Part shown: positions 41,166 through 49,455 of the stretch, in pieces
How positions within the stretch are numbered: position 1 is the stretch's first letter
How the letters are laid out: each line of letters starts with the position of its first letter
Assembly: GCF_036227125.1 (NCBI RefSeq)
Contig: NZ_CP109435.1
Coordinates: 5,022,001 to 5,086,000 of the forward strand
DNA from: Streptomyces sp. NBC_01485
GTDB taxonomy: Bacteria > Actinomycetota > Actinomycetes > Streptomycetales > Streptomycetaceae
Length of the DNA: 64,000 nt
Direction: 5' to 3'
Notes under the pieces: generated by a model
Database searches by the model: none
What the model was told of the DNA's origin: nothing
Seen by the model: only the letters and a program-made list of their open reading frames with translations
Program-made: the position numbers and the translations under genes

Positions 41166-42017
41166 TCAGTGGTCGTCGGTGATGGTGGTCGCGATGCCGT
41201 TGCTGATGACGACCTGGGCGGAGAAGCCCTTCTTGGCGGCCTTCTCCAGTTGGGCCTCGGTGCACTCGACGCCGCCCTCGCCGCCCGGCCCGGTGTTCAC
41301 GGCATCGCAGATGTCGTCGTAGCCCATGATCTTGGTGTCATCGGCGACGAGGAACTGCTGCTCGGTGCCCTTCATGTCGGAGACGGTGTACTTGCCCGGC
41401 GCCAGGTAGGAGACGTTGCCGAACCAGGTTCCGTTGACGCCCTTGCCCTTGTTGACGCCCTCGACGACGGTCTCGCGGGAGTCGGAACCACCGCCGGAAC
41501 CACCGCTGGAGCTGGAGCCGGAGCCCGAGCCCGAGCCGGAACCACTGCCGGAGTCGGACGCGGAGTCCTGCTGCGCGGCACGTCGCTCGGTCACCAGGGT
41601 CGCGACGCCGTTCTTCATCTCCACGTCGGCGTTCACGGCACCCTTCTTGACGGCCGACTCCAACTGGTCCAGCGTGCACGGCGCGTCCACCTTGGACCCC
41701 GCCACGCCGCATATCGTGCCGACGCCGTAGACCTCGGTGTCGTCGGCGACCGAGAACTGCTGGTCCTCCTTGCCCGGTACGGACACGATGTACTTGCCCG
41801 GGGCGAGATAGGTGACCTTGCCGTTCTTGAACGAACCGCTGACGCCCTTGGAATCCTTGGCGCCCGACGCCTTGTCCGCGGCCGCCACCGGGCTCGCCGT
41901 GCCCGCCGGGCTCTTGCCGGACGAGCTGTCGTCGCTGCCGTTCTGGCACGCCGTCATCAGCAGTCCGGCGGTGAGCGCGGCGGCGGCGACGATGGCCTGG
42001 CGCAGGTGGCGGTTCAT
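41166..42017 (-). CDS. Lipoprotein with two tandem copies of one domain
   Basis: A 283-residue lipoprotein: signal with lipobox LLMTAC, Ser/Asp-rich spacer, then two homologous domains. The first (about 55-145) reads SGSFKNGKVTYLAPGKYIVS...FSVADDTEVYGVGTICG...CTLDQLESAVKKGAVNADVEMKNGVATLV. The second (about 185-283) reads NGTWFGNVSYLAPGKYTVS...FLVADDTKIMGYDDICD...CTEAQLEKAAKKGFSAQVVISNGIATTI. A (Gly-Ser)n linker separates them. Each has one conserved Cys pair. I do not recognise a named family; an internal duplication is obvious. ATG 42017 has a GGAAGGAAA site. Confidence 0.85.
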   Translation of the reverse strand: MNRHLRQAIVAAAALTAGLLMTACQNGSDDSSSGKSPAGTASPVAAADKASGAKDSKGVSGSFKNGKVTYLAPGKYIVSVPGKEDQQFSVADDTEVYGVGTICGVAGSKVDAPCTLDQLESAVKKGAVNADVEMKNGVATLVTERRAAQQDSASDSGSGSGSGSGSGSSSSGGSGGGSDSRETVVEGVNKGKGVNGTWFGNVSYLAPGKYTVSDMKGTEQQFLVADDTKIMGYDDICDAVNTGPGGEGGVECTEAQLEKAAKKGFSAQVVISNGIATTITDDH

Positions 42018-42329
42018 CACGAGGGTTTCCTTCCGGGGGCGGGGCAGCAGGGTGCCGACGGCGTTTCCACCGTTTCCCGCTCTGTGATCACTATGAGGGT
42101 TCCCAGCCCCCAAAGGTCACACCTGTCCTCGCTTCAGCACAGCGCGATCACACAGCCGTGACACATCAACACATCGGCTGCGCACAGCGGTTCGTCGACG
42201 CGCCGCCTTGCGTCACGCGGACGCGTGCACGTCTTCACGCGGCTGGTCGGCCCATGTCCGGATCACCGATCACGCCCGCCGCCCGATCCGTACCGCTCGG
42301 ACTCCCGCCGCACGCGCGGACCTGGACCA

Positions 42330-42505
42330 CCTCCGCCTGCGCGCCCGCTTTCGCCGGCCAACCGCGGGGCATCGGGGGCCGGTTCCGGCCTGCGGTCACC
42401 GAGGCAGTGTGCGGTGGCGTCCACGGTGACCGTGACGGAGGTGAGGTGGTGCACGCTGACGTCGCGCAGTTCACGGGCGAGGCAGCCGCAGGGGCAGGAC
42501 CGCAT
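42330..42505 (-). pseudogene. Sensor-kinase remnant around a mutated H-box
   Basis: The reverse frame contains CLARELRDVSVHHLTSVTVTVDATAHCLGDRRPEPA. This aligns with the H-box region of the kinase at the left edge (ERELHDVSAHHLTAVVVTAGAALGLRDRRPELA), but the phospho-acceptor His is Arg. No ATPase domain follows and there is no credible start. It is a decayed kinase fragment. Confidence 0.55.
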
Positions 42506-42550
42506 GCCCCGTACGGGCGGTAGGCGGGAAGATTCCGAGGGGAGGCGAAC

Positions 42551-42888
42551 ATGGATTCAGTGCCGGAGGCGAACGTCGCTTCAGTGCCGGAGGCGAACAT
42601 CGACACGGCACGCGGCACGACGGTCCCACCGCTGCCCGCCACCGCGAACTCGCCTCGCTCACCCCGCGCGAACGCGAAGTCCTGGGCCTGGTGGCCCGAG
42701 GACTGAGCAACGTCGAAGTCGCCGACCGCCTGCACCTGGCAGAGACGACCGTCAAAACCCACGTCTCCCGCGTCCGCGCCAAGCTCCGACTGCGCGACCG
42801 CGTCCAGGCCGTCATCGCCGCCTACGAGACCGGACTGGTCAGCGTGGGCAGACAGGAGCACGCGGCTCCGCCCGCCGAGCACCCGTGA
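42551..42888 (+). pseudogene. NarL-type response regulator remnant (HTH domain only)
   Basis: The frame ending at 42888 encodes HRELASLTPREREVLGLVARGLSNVEVADRLHLAETTVKTHVSRVRAKLRLRDRVQAVIAAYETGLV, a complete LuxR HTH. No receiver domain exists. A good ribosome site plus ATG (42551) with two 24-bp direct repeats lies upstream but in another frame, so a frameshift separates the start from the HTH. Together with the kinase remnant it marks a lost two-component system. Confidence 0.65.
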
Positions 42889-42972
42889 CCCACAGCGCCG
42901 CCCCCGCAGTCCCGCTTGTCCGCGACATGGCTAGGCTTGGCCGAATTCGGGGTCGGGGTTGAGGGGGAACTG

Positions 42973-44544
42973 ATGATGGTGCGACGGAGATCGCTCGCTT
43001 TCGTCGGCGTGGCCGCGCTGGTACCGCTGGTGGTTTCCGCCGCTTCCGCGCAGGCGGCGTCGGCCTCACTGGCCGTCACCACGCTGGGGCGGCACGGCGG
43101 CAAGGTCTCGACGACGGTCACCGTCGTCGCCGTGCCGTCCGGTCAGACGTACACCGTCAAGTCCGGCAAGCGGATCAGTCTGCCGTCGGGGCGCTACATC
43201 GCGATGACCGACATCTACGAGACGGCCACGAACGGTCTGGGCACCGACACGCTCGGCGCGCAGGTCGTCCAGGTGTCGGGCAGCACGTCGGTGACGCTCG
43301 ACGCGCGCAAGGGCAAGGCCGTCAAGGTGTCGCTCGACACACCCGCCGACGTGACCGGCCCGCCGCGGATCAGCGCGCAGGTGTGCGCCGCCGTCAGCAA
43401 CATGCCCTCCGCCTTCAGCGTGGCCGGCTGGAACGACGAGGGAGCCCTCTACGCCATCCCGAACTCCTCCAAGCTGCTGCAGTTCGGGTACATGGCGCAG
43501 TGGTCGGGCAACGACACCTACGTCGCCGCGAAGAACACCACGGGCATCCCGGCCGCGCCCGGTGGGTCGTTCAAGCGGTCGAACCTGGCGACGATGCGCT
43601 TCTCGGTGAGCAGCGGTACACAGATGGCCTCTCAGAACGCCACCGCGCTCCAGGCGATGCCGAAGGTCGACGACTGCACGACCGACCTGATGGCCGTGGC
43701 CCACGACGACAGCGCACCGTACAGCGCCACCGTCCATGTGACTCCCGGGACCTGGCAGCCGCGCGACGACGTCTTCGCGAGCAACGGCGACCACATCGGC
43801 GGCGGTTTCCCGACGGTCAGGACGCTGAAGGCGGGGCAGAGTCTCACCCAGTACTTCGGCCGGGCCGCGTGGAGCCCGATGCACCACCTGCCGACGGTCG
43901 AGCGAAAGTCCGTCACCTTCGTTCCGGACGCCCTGATCGGCGACCCCGACGTCGGCACCACCGGGGCCGACCCGACGAAGGAGACGGTGGTCCTGTCCAA
44001 GGGAAGCACCGCCGTCAAGAAGCAGACCCTGACCAACTGGGGCTCCGACGACGCCGCGTTCTCCGCCGGCATCCGCTCGGCCGGCTGGTACCGCCTGACC
44101 GTCGACGCGCATCGCTACCGTCCGGGCATCACCTTCCCCGCCGGCATGCTGTCGTCGCGCATCACCCTCGACTGGTACTTCAAGGCCGACCCGGCCAAGC
44201 CGATGGTCGCGCCCGTCTTCCTGACCCGCTTCCTGCCCGCCGGACTGAACACCCGCAACCAGGCCGCACCCGACAGCACCACGACGGTCGGCGTGAGTGC
44301 CGCGCGCGGCGCCCAGAACCCCGACGTGAAGCTCACCAAGGTGACCGTCAAGTCCGTCCGCGTCTGGTCGTCCGCCGACAGCGGCAAGACCTGGAAGGCG
44401 GCGCCCGTAAAACTCTCCGGCTCGGCCTGGAAGGCGTCCGTCCACAACCCGGCCTCCGGCGCCATCGCCCTGCGCTCCGAGGTGACCGACACCGCCGGGA
44501 ACCGCTCGGTACAAACGGTGTACCGGGCCTACGCCATCGGCTGA
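42973..44544 (+). CDS. Large secreted protein, resembling the C-terminal part of subtilisin-like exoproteins
   Basis: A 523-residue exported protein (signal RRRSLAFVGVAALVPLVVSAASAQAASA). It begins with a beta-domain (VSTTVTVVAVPSGQTYTVKSGKRISLPSGRYIAMTDIYE) and ends with a domain that resembles those after the protease domain in Streptomyces S8 peptidases: VRVWSSADSGKTWKAAPVKLSGSAWKASVHNPASGAIALRSEVTDTAGNRSVQTVYRAY. No Asp-His-Ser protease core is present. ATG 42973 (or 42976) is used, behind GAGGGGGAAC. It may be a stand-alone binding or inhibitory relative. The function is not recognised. Confidence 0.85.
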   Translation: MMVRRRSLAFVGVAALVPLVVSAASAQAASASLAVTTLGRHGGKVSTTVTVVAVPSGQTYTVKSGKRISLPSGRYIAMTDIYETATNGLGTDTLGAQVVQVSGSTSVTLDARKGKAVKVSLDTPADVTGPPRISAQVCAAVSNMPSAFSVAGWNDEGALYAIPNSSKLLQFGYMAQWSGNDTYVAAKNTTGIPAAPGGSFKRSNLATMRFSVSSGTQMASQNATALQAMPKVDDCTTDLMAVAHDDSAPYSATVHVTPGTWQPRDDVFASNGDHIGGGFPTVRTLKAGQSLTQYFGRAAWSPMHHLPTVERKSVTFVPDALIGDPDVGTTGADPTKETVVLSKGSTAVKKQTLTNWGSDDAAFSAGIRSAGWYRLTVDAHRYRPGITFPAGMLSSRITLDWYFKADPAKPMVAPVFLTRFLPAGLNTRNQAAPDSTTTVGVSAARGAQNPDVKLTKVTVKSVRVWSSADSGKTWKAAPVKLSGSAWKASVHNPASGAIALRSEVTDTAGNRSVQTVYRAYAIG

Positions 44545-44639
44545 GCCCATCACCGCCCCCACAGAGAAAGCACGACGACACACCGACATGGCCGTACGCC
44601 ATGGCCGGCACCCCATCAGCACTCGGACACGTGACCACG

Positions 44640-44908
44640 TCCGGCCGGCCACACTCCCAACGCTCGACGCTGCGACACTTCGGCGGTCAGGCGTCCAGGA
44701 AGGCCTGATCCACCAGCACTCCGACGACGACCGACAGCAGCAAGTCGCAGCCGACCTCGACGCGACCGTCCGCAAGGCCCGCGAGGAAGCACGGGAAGCT
44801 GCGGCCGTACCAGAACAGCCCACCGCTTCCCCGCCGATCAACGTTCGTGCACGAATCCGGCACGCGGCGAGTGATCGCAGAGCACAGCAGAAAGGCCCGG
44901 GTCTGTGA
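44640..44908 (+). pseudogene. C-terminal remnant of a tyrosine recombinase (integrase)
   Basis: The residues GLIHQHSDDDRQQQVAADLDATVRKAREEAREAAAVP match the end of actinobacterial tyrosine integrases, where the pattern is L-I-Y-Q-H-[AS]-x-D-x-R followed by a charged helix. The catalytic Tyr codon position reads CAC (His). Just upstream the LRHFGGQASRKA part sits in another frame, so at least one frameshift exists. The fragment ends inside the att-flank copy at 44859-44952, the usual place for an integrase 3' end. Confidence 0.5.
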
Positions 44909-44952
44909 CCTGGGCCTTAACCATGGAGCGGGTGACGAGAACCGAACTCGCA
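44859..44952. other. att remnant A: tRNA-Gly 3' end plus terminator flank
   Basis: From GGCACGCGGCGAGTGATCGC through a hairpin (44892-44918) and the encoded CCA/T-arm of tRNA-Gly (44924-44952), this about 94-nt stretch is nearly identical to 54006-54099 beside the intact tRNA. Identity stops after the T-arm. It has one change (C for T in the T-loop region), so it is the oldest-looking copy. Confidence 0.8.
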
Positions 44953-45303
44953 GTATGGGAGGCTGCGATCATTGAGGGCCGGCTCGGGCGCCGACCTGGG
45001 CGAACGGCTGGTCCGTGGTCCCGTCGAACTCGGCTGCTTTCACCGTGATTCCCCGCTGTTCCCCGCTCGATCTGCTGCGCTTGTGGTGTGCCCTCGACGC
45101 CTCGCGTTATCGGCAGGCCTGGAGATCCACACGTTTCTCGTTGTCGCCTCGCCGGAGAAGGACGTGCGCCGGCCGGGACGGCAGACTGCGCAGAGTCGCT
45201 CCAGGATCTTGAAAAGAACATAGGCATCGGTCCGTGGGCTTATACGACGGAATTCGCCGGGATGCTCCAGCTGAACGCGCGTTGGAGGCTGTGCCTTAAA
45301 CAG

Positions 45304-45342
45304 ATCCGGCCCGACCCTTTTAAAGGATGGGCGGGCCGGGAT
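45304..45342 (-). terminator. Hairpin terminator of the small island gene
   Basis: Inverted repeat ATCCGGCCCG...CGGGCCGGGAT around an A/T-rich centre (CTTTTAAAGG) lies 16 nt beyond the stop of the 45358-45552 gene on the minus strand. Confidence 0.75.
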
Positions 45343-45357
45343 CCGTCGCGGCGTGCT

Positions 45358-45552
45358 TTACAGGAAGTACATCAGCTCGATCCGCCCGTTCGGGCTGAAG
45401 GAGAAACAGACCTCTCCCGCTTGCTGCGGGGGGTCGAGGTTGATGAAGTTCACGGCTTCGTCCATGGTCGAGAAGGAGAGGGTGTGCCAGGTCTTTACAC
45501 CGGACCTGAGCGCGTTCTTGAGCGTCTGGGCATCAGAAGTGGTGACGGTCAT
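45358..45552 (-). CDS. Small protein of the tRNA island, 64 residues
   Basis: ATG 45552 has a GAAAGGAA site; the protein is MTVTTSDAQTLKNALRSG then VKTWHTLSFSTMDEAVNFINLDPPQQAGEVCFSFSPNGRIELMYFL. It uses TTA-free but clearly less GC-biased codons than the surrounding core genes and ends with TAA, both signs of acquired DNA. A terminator follows. No family is recognised; the aromatic, beta-rich second half (FSFSPNGRIELMYFL) suggests a compact fold. It is the only intact gene between att copies A and B. Confidence 0.6.
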   Translation of the reverse strand: MTVTTSDAQTLKNALRSGVKTWHTLSFSTMDEAVNFINLDPPQQAGEVCFSFSPNGRIELMYFL

Positions 45553-46004
45553 GGGATTCCTTTCGAGGCAGGATCTGACGACTTTTGTTGTGGGCTCCCC
45601 GGAGCGAGGAACCCGGTGGACGGACATAACGTATGGTCGACGGATAACAGGAGGAGGGAGGCGCGCACGCATGTACGCCTTTTGGGCGCTTGTTCCCTCC
45701 CTCTCGGGGAGATCCGTGGCCAATTCCCCGCTGTCCCCGTGAGCCCCCGCAGGATCTGGCACGCGAATGGCGCGACTCGCTCTCTCTTCGCCCCGAAGCG
45801 CCCCTGGGCGGAGGCTGAACCCGGATGTCCGAGGCTCAGCCGACGAACGTCAGCCATGACGGCGGGTGCTCGACCGATCAGGCGCGCCTGTGCCAGGGCC
45901 ACCCATCACCGGGCCTCAGCCACGCTGGTGCGGATGTGGTGCGCCCCCCGCCCACCGGTCTGGACAACAAACAACCCCCGGGTCGATGACCTGGGGGTTC
46001 GTGT
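45553..46004. other. Gene-free end of an integrated element before att copy B
   Basis: No gene is supported. The stretch holds TTCCCCGCTG-type repeats near 45725 and a GATCTGGCACGCG motif near 45755 that recurs beside the other att copies. The hairpin AACCCCCGGGTC...GACCTGGGGGTT lies at 45973-45999, immediately before the tRNA 3' copy. It looks like the arm-site end of an integrative element. Confidence 0.55.
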
Positions 46005-46050
46005 TGGAGCGGGTGACGAGAATCGAACTCGCACTCTCAGCTTGGGAAGC
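46005..46050. other. att copy B: 46-nt duplicate of tRNA-Gly 3' half
   Basis: Identical to 54071-54116 from the encoded CCA through the T-arm and variable region to the anticodon loop (ends GGGAAGC). It then diverges inside the anticodon stem-loop, the common crossover point of tRNA-targeting tyrosine integrases. Same orientation as the intact tRNA (minus strand). Confidence 0.9.
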
Positions 46051-46343
46051 GACGACGCTTGGATGGCGGCACAGCTTCTGACCTGTGGGTACGCCGCCTG
46101 GGGGTGCAGTTTGAAGGGCTGGTTTCGCGCCGCTGTCTACCGTGGTTGTCCGGTCCTGCGGGCACGCTTTGGGCACGCACCCACATGGGGGCGCTGCGCG
46201 GGGGCCGGACGGCTCCGCTGCGGTGGGACTCACCTGCGGGTGCGGGATGCCCCCGACGCGTCGGCTTGCGGATGCACACTCCTATGGCGGCGTAGGCGGT
46301 CTGAGGGATGATCCGCACGGTGCGCGGTGATTGCCTCGGCCGG

Positions 46344-48491
46344 TCAGGTGGGCCCGTCAGGGCTCCGGGAGAAGGCCGTGTCGCCGGCCATCGCCACGAT
46401 CGCGTCCTTGACGAGCAGTACTCGCGGCGGGTAGCTCTGCACTTTGTCCCCGGGGTCGTCCAGTGCGGAGGTGCGCCAAACCTCCGCTCCGGTGAGGCTG
46501 TCCAGTGCCAGCAGACGGCCGAAGCGGTTGGAGAAATAGACCCGCTTGTACGTCGCCGACACCGCGGGCGCGGACAGACTCTCCATGTCCGTCGTCTTCT
46601 GCCAGAGTTGTTTGCCGCTGTCCGCCGACACCGCGGTGACCGACCCGTCGGACCGGACGAAGTAGACGACGCCGTCCACAAGGGTGGCGGTGCCGGTCAG
46701 CGGATGTGCCAGCGGTATCCGTCTGACCTGACCGGTTTCCGAGGCCACCCGCAGCAGCGCGTTGTACGGCCGTTCGTACCCGGCTTCGTACACGTCCTTC
46801 GCGGTCTGGGGGGCGAGGAACAGGGGTTGCCCGCCGACAGCGCCGAGCGCTTCCGCCTTCCTGGGCAGGGTGGCCGTTTCGGTCAGGCTGCCGGGTCCGA
46901 CCTTCATCAGCTCGACCGGGGCCTGGCCGGGCTCGTTGCCCTCCGAGCACAGGGCGTAGGGGACGCCTCCCAGTGCCGTCGGAGTGCAGTACTCGTCCAG
47001 CGAGGGCGCCCGCCACAGTTTTTTGCCGGAAGGCCCGTACGCCACGAACGTCGAGTAGTCGGGAGACAGGGTCAGCAGTCCGCCGTCGTACAGGACCGCC
47101 TCCTCGGACGGGTTGATGTCGCGTTGCCACCGCCGGTGCCCGGTACCGGCGTCGAGGGCCACCACGCGCCTGGTCCTGTCGTCCGGTTCCTCGTACATGT
47201 AGACCAGCCCGTCGCGCACGCCGATCGGTTGCGCCCCCTGAGGGCGGGTGCCGGTCCGCCACAGGGTGCGGCCGGAGGCCGCGTCGATCCTGGCGGCCGT
47301 GAAACCCGTACCGCCACAGAACATGGCGCTTCCCTCCACCACGCATCCAGGGCTGTCGTAGTCGAGAGGGACACCCTTCACGTCGTACCGCAGCTCCGTC
47401 CGCCACGGCCGCCAGCCGTCGGGCAGTGACGCGGCACGGGCGGTGGCCCTGGCGGTGGCGGTGGCGGGCTCCGGATCGGACACGAAGACACCCACGCCGG
47501 TATACAGCCCCGTGACGGCCAGCACCGCGCCGAGGCCGGTGAGCAGCATCCGGGCTCGGCGTCGTCGCCTGCCGGTACCGATGGCGGTCGCGGCGCCCGC
47601 GGAGGCGTTGGCCGTGCTCCGAGACGTGGTGCGGCGCCGGGGGTTCGCGGGCTGCCCGGTCTTCGGGGATCCGGTGACGTCGGATTCCGGCAGCGCCTTG
47701 AGCATGCGGTGTATGTCCGTCAGTTCCGGCCGTGCGGCCGGGTCCTTGTCCAGGCAGCGCTCGACCACGCCCAGGAGCGCCTCGGGCACGCCGTCGAGGT
47801 CCGGGGTCCCGAACACCACCTGATAGCCGGTTATGTACGGGCTCTTGGCGTCGAACGGTCCCGTGCCGACGGCCGCGAACACCAGCAGCGACCCCAGCGA
47901 GAACACGTCCGAGGCCGGGGTGACGTCCCGGGGAGAGGCCAGTTGTTCCGGTGACATGAAGGGCGGAGTGCCGATCATCCGCCCGGTCGTGGTGAGGCTC
48001 TGGTGGTCAGAAGCCCGCGATATGCCGAAGTCGATGACGCGCGGCCCGTCCTCGGTCATCAGGACGTTGCCCGGTTTGAGATCCCGGTGCACCAGGCCCG
48101 CCCGCTGGATGTCGCGCAGCGCCTCGGTGAGCCCCAGCCCCAGCGCGCGCAGTTCCCGCAGGCTCAGCGGGCCGTCCTTCTTCACGACCTCGGAAAGGTT
48201 GAGCCCCGGCACGTAGAGCGTCGCCATCCACGGCTGGCCGGCGTCCGGGTCGGCGTCCACGACGGGCGCGGTGAAGGCGCCGCTCACTCTGCGCGCTGCC
48301 TCGATCTCCTGCCGGAAGCGCGTCCGGAACTCCTCCTCCTGAGCGTACGGCCCGCGCACGAGTTTGACCGCGACCTGCCGTCCCGAGGCGGAGACTCCCA
48401 GATAGACGACTCCCATGCCGCCCTCCCCGAGTCGACCGAGAAGGGTGTACCCGCCTATGCACTCCGGGTCCCCGGTGCTCAGGGGCGTCAT
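46344..48491 (-). CDS. Membrane Ser/Thr protein kinase with extracytoplasmic PQQ-type beta-propeller
   Basis: A 715-residue PknB-like kinase. The kinase domain (about 10-280) has LGRLGEGGMGVVYLG, catalytic Lys in VAVKLV, VHRDLKPGNVLM, DFGISRAS and the activation region GTPPFMSPEQL. After a basic linker, one membrane helix (RARMLLTGLGAVLAVTGLYTGVGVFV) leads to about 370 residues with repeated blades (DAASGRTLWRTG, DAGTGHRRWQRD, SADSGKQLWQK, DSLTGAEVWRT), a PQQ/quinoprotein-like propeller that probably senses a ligand. The gene fills most of the segment between att copies B and C, so it is island cargo. ATG 48491 opens MTPLSTGDPE. Confidence 0.93.
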   Translation of the reverse strand: MTPLSTGDPECIGGYTLLGRLGEGGMGVVYLGVSASGRQVAVKLVRGPYAQEEEFRTRFRQEIEAARRVSGAFTAPVVDADPDAGQPWMATLYVPGLNLSEVVKKDGPLSLRELRALGLGLTEALRDIQRAGLVHRDLKPGNVLMTEDGPRVIDFGISRASDHQSLTTTGRMIGTPPFMSPEQLASPRDVTPASDVFSLGSLLVFAAVGTGPFDAKSPYITGYQVVFGTPDLDGVPEALLGVVERCLDKDPAARPELTDIHRMLKALPESDVTGSPKTGQPANPRRRTTSRSTANASAGAATAIGTGRRRRRARMLLTGLGAVLAVTGLYTGVGVFVSDPEPATATARATARAASLPDGWRPWRTELRYDVKGVPLDYDSPGCVVEGSAMFCGGTGFTAARIDAASGRTLWRTGTRPQGAQPIGVRDGLVYMYEEPDDRTRRVVALDAGTGHRRWQRDINPSEEAVLYDGGLLTLSPDYSTFVAYGPSGKKLWRAPSLDEYCTPTALGGVPYALCSEGNEPGQAPVELMKVGPGSLTETATLPRKAEALGAVGGQPLFLAPQTAKDVYEAGYERPYNALLRVASETGQVRRIPLAHPLTGTATLVDGVVYFVRSDGSVTAVSADSGKQLWQKTTDMESLSAPAVSATYKRVYFSNRFGRLLALDSLTGAEVWRTSALDDPGDKVQSYPPRVLLVKDAIVAMAGDTAFSRSPDGPT

Positions 48492-48830
48492 CGCCGATCG
48501 TCCTTCCCAACGCCTGCCTGCCTCACGGGGATCAGAGTAGGGCCTGCCGCCCCGGAAACGGAGCCGCGCCCATCACACACCGGTGTCCCTGTGCCCCTGA
48601 GCCGTGCGATGGGTCATCCGTCCAGATGAGGGCTCAACTCCTGGCCGTCCAAGCCGATGTCGTTCCAGCATCCCGAAACTACGCGGCGCCTCGCCGGACA
48701 CGGTGATCGGACCCGTTCAACTCCGCTTGCATGGCCCGCACTTCAGGCGTGCGCCCACCCGCACCCACGCAGCACGCCCAAGACGAAGACCGACCGGCCG
48801 ACCGACCAACCGGCCGACGCAGTTCACAAC

Positions 48831-48847
48831 TGGAAGATCATCTTCCA
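48831..48847. promoter_or_regulatory. TGGAAGATnATCTTCCA palindrome upstream of the DUF4232 remnant
   Basis: Perfect 8-bp arms around one central C lie 25 nt before ATG 48873, matching the element at 34126-34138 in sequence and position. Confidence 0.55.
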
Positions 48848-48872
48848 TATGTTCAGAGAAAGTAGTCCCTTC

Positions 48873-49010
48873 ATGCGTAGCACCACTCGTTTCGTCTCCC
48901 GCACGGCCGCCTCCTCCATGGTCGTCGCCGTCGCACTCGCGCTCGTCGGGATCCAGGCCGCCGGGCAGACCGCCTCCGCCGCCACCAAGAACGCCCCCTC
49001 TCCTGGTAGC
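48873..49010 (+). pseudogene. Truncated second copy of the DUF4232 gene
   Basis: ATG 48873 opens MRSTTRFVSRTAASSMVVAVALALVGIQAAGQTASA, nearly the signal peptide of the 33544-34098 protein, and about 250 nt upstream also match that gene's promoter region (GGCGCCTCGCCG.ACACGGTG, then TCAACTCC). Similarity ends after TASAATKNA, about 85 nt before att copy C, so the mature DUF4232 domain was lost, presumably by the integration or deletion that created the junction. Confidence 0.7.
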
Positions 49011-49093
49011 AGCCCTGGCGCCCGCCGCCGGTCCACCTCGCCGGCGACGGCGATGGCACAGCGGGCGACCCCAACTTGGACTAGACAACAAAC

Positions 49094-49120
49094 AAACCCC
49101 AGGCCGCTGGCCTGGGGTTT
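49094..49120. terminator. Hairpin next to att copy C
   Basis: Perfect 10-bp arms AAACCCCAGG and CCTGGGGTTT lie 5 nt before the tRNA 3' copy and correspond to the tRNA terminator position at 54038-54066. Confidence 0.8.
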
Positions 49121-49125
49121 CTCTC

Positions 49126-49172
49126 TGGAGCGGGTGACGAGAATCGAACTCGCACTCTCAGCTTGGGAAGCT
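49126..49172. other. att copy C: 47-nt duplicate of tRNA-Gly 3' half
   Basis: Identical to 54071-54117, ending one base later than copy B within the anticodon arm. Beyond it, at 49278-49300, are two CTGGCAYG repeats (CATCTGGCATGCGTCTGGCACGG) like those beside the tRNA at 53990-54010. Confidence 0.9.
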
Positions 49173-49365
49173 CAGGTTCTTTGGAGCTGGTCGTACCTTT
49201 GGCCTGCGTGGGGAGCACGTTGGCGCCGGGCTCGCAGCTGCCGGGGTGTCTGGTGTTCCCCGCGGCTCCCCGCAACATCTGGCATGCGTCTGGCACGGGC
49301 CGGATGTGCTCTGACGAGATCGACTGGACCGAGCACGGTATCCACGCTGCATAGGCCCGCAAGGG

Positions 49366-49400
49366 GAAGCCCCAGTCGGCGTCTATGCGGCTGGGGCTTC
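49366..49400 (-). terminator. Terminator of the DUF11 gene
   Basis: Perfect 10-bp arms GAAGCCCCAG and CTGGGGCTTC with a 15-nt loop, 56 nt beyond the stop of the minus-strand secreted-protein gene. Confidence 0.75.
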
Positions 49401-49455
49401 GCGCCTGCGTGACAGCGACTCAGCTCAAGACGAGTCCGGGGTGTGGCGCCACAGC

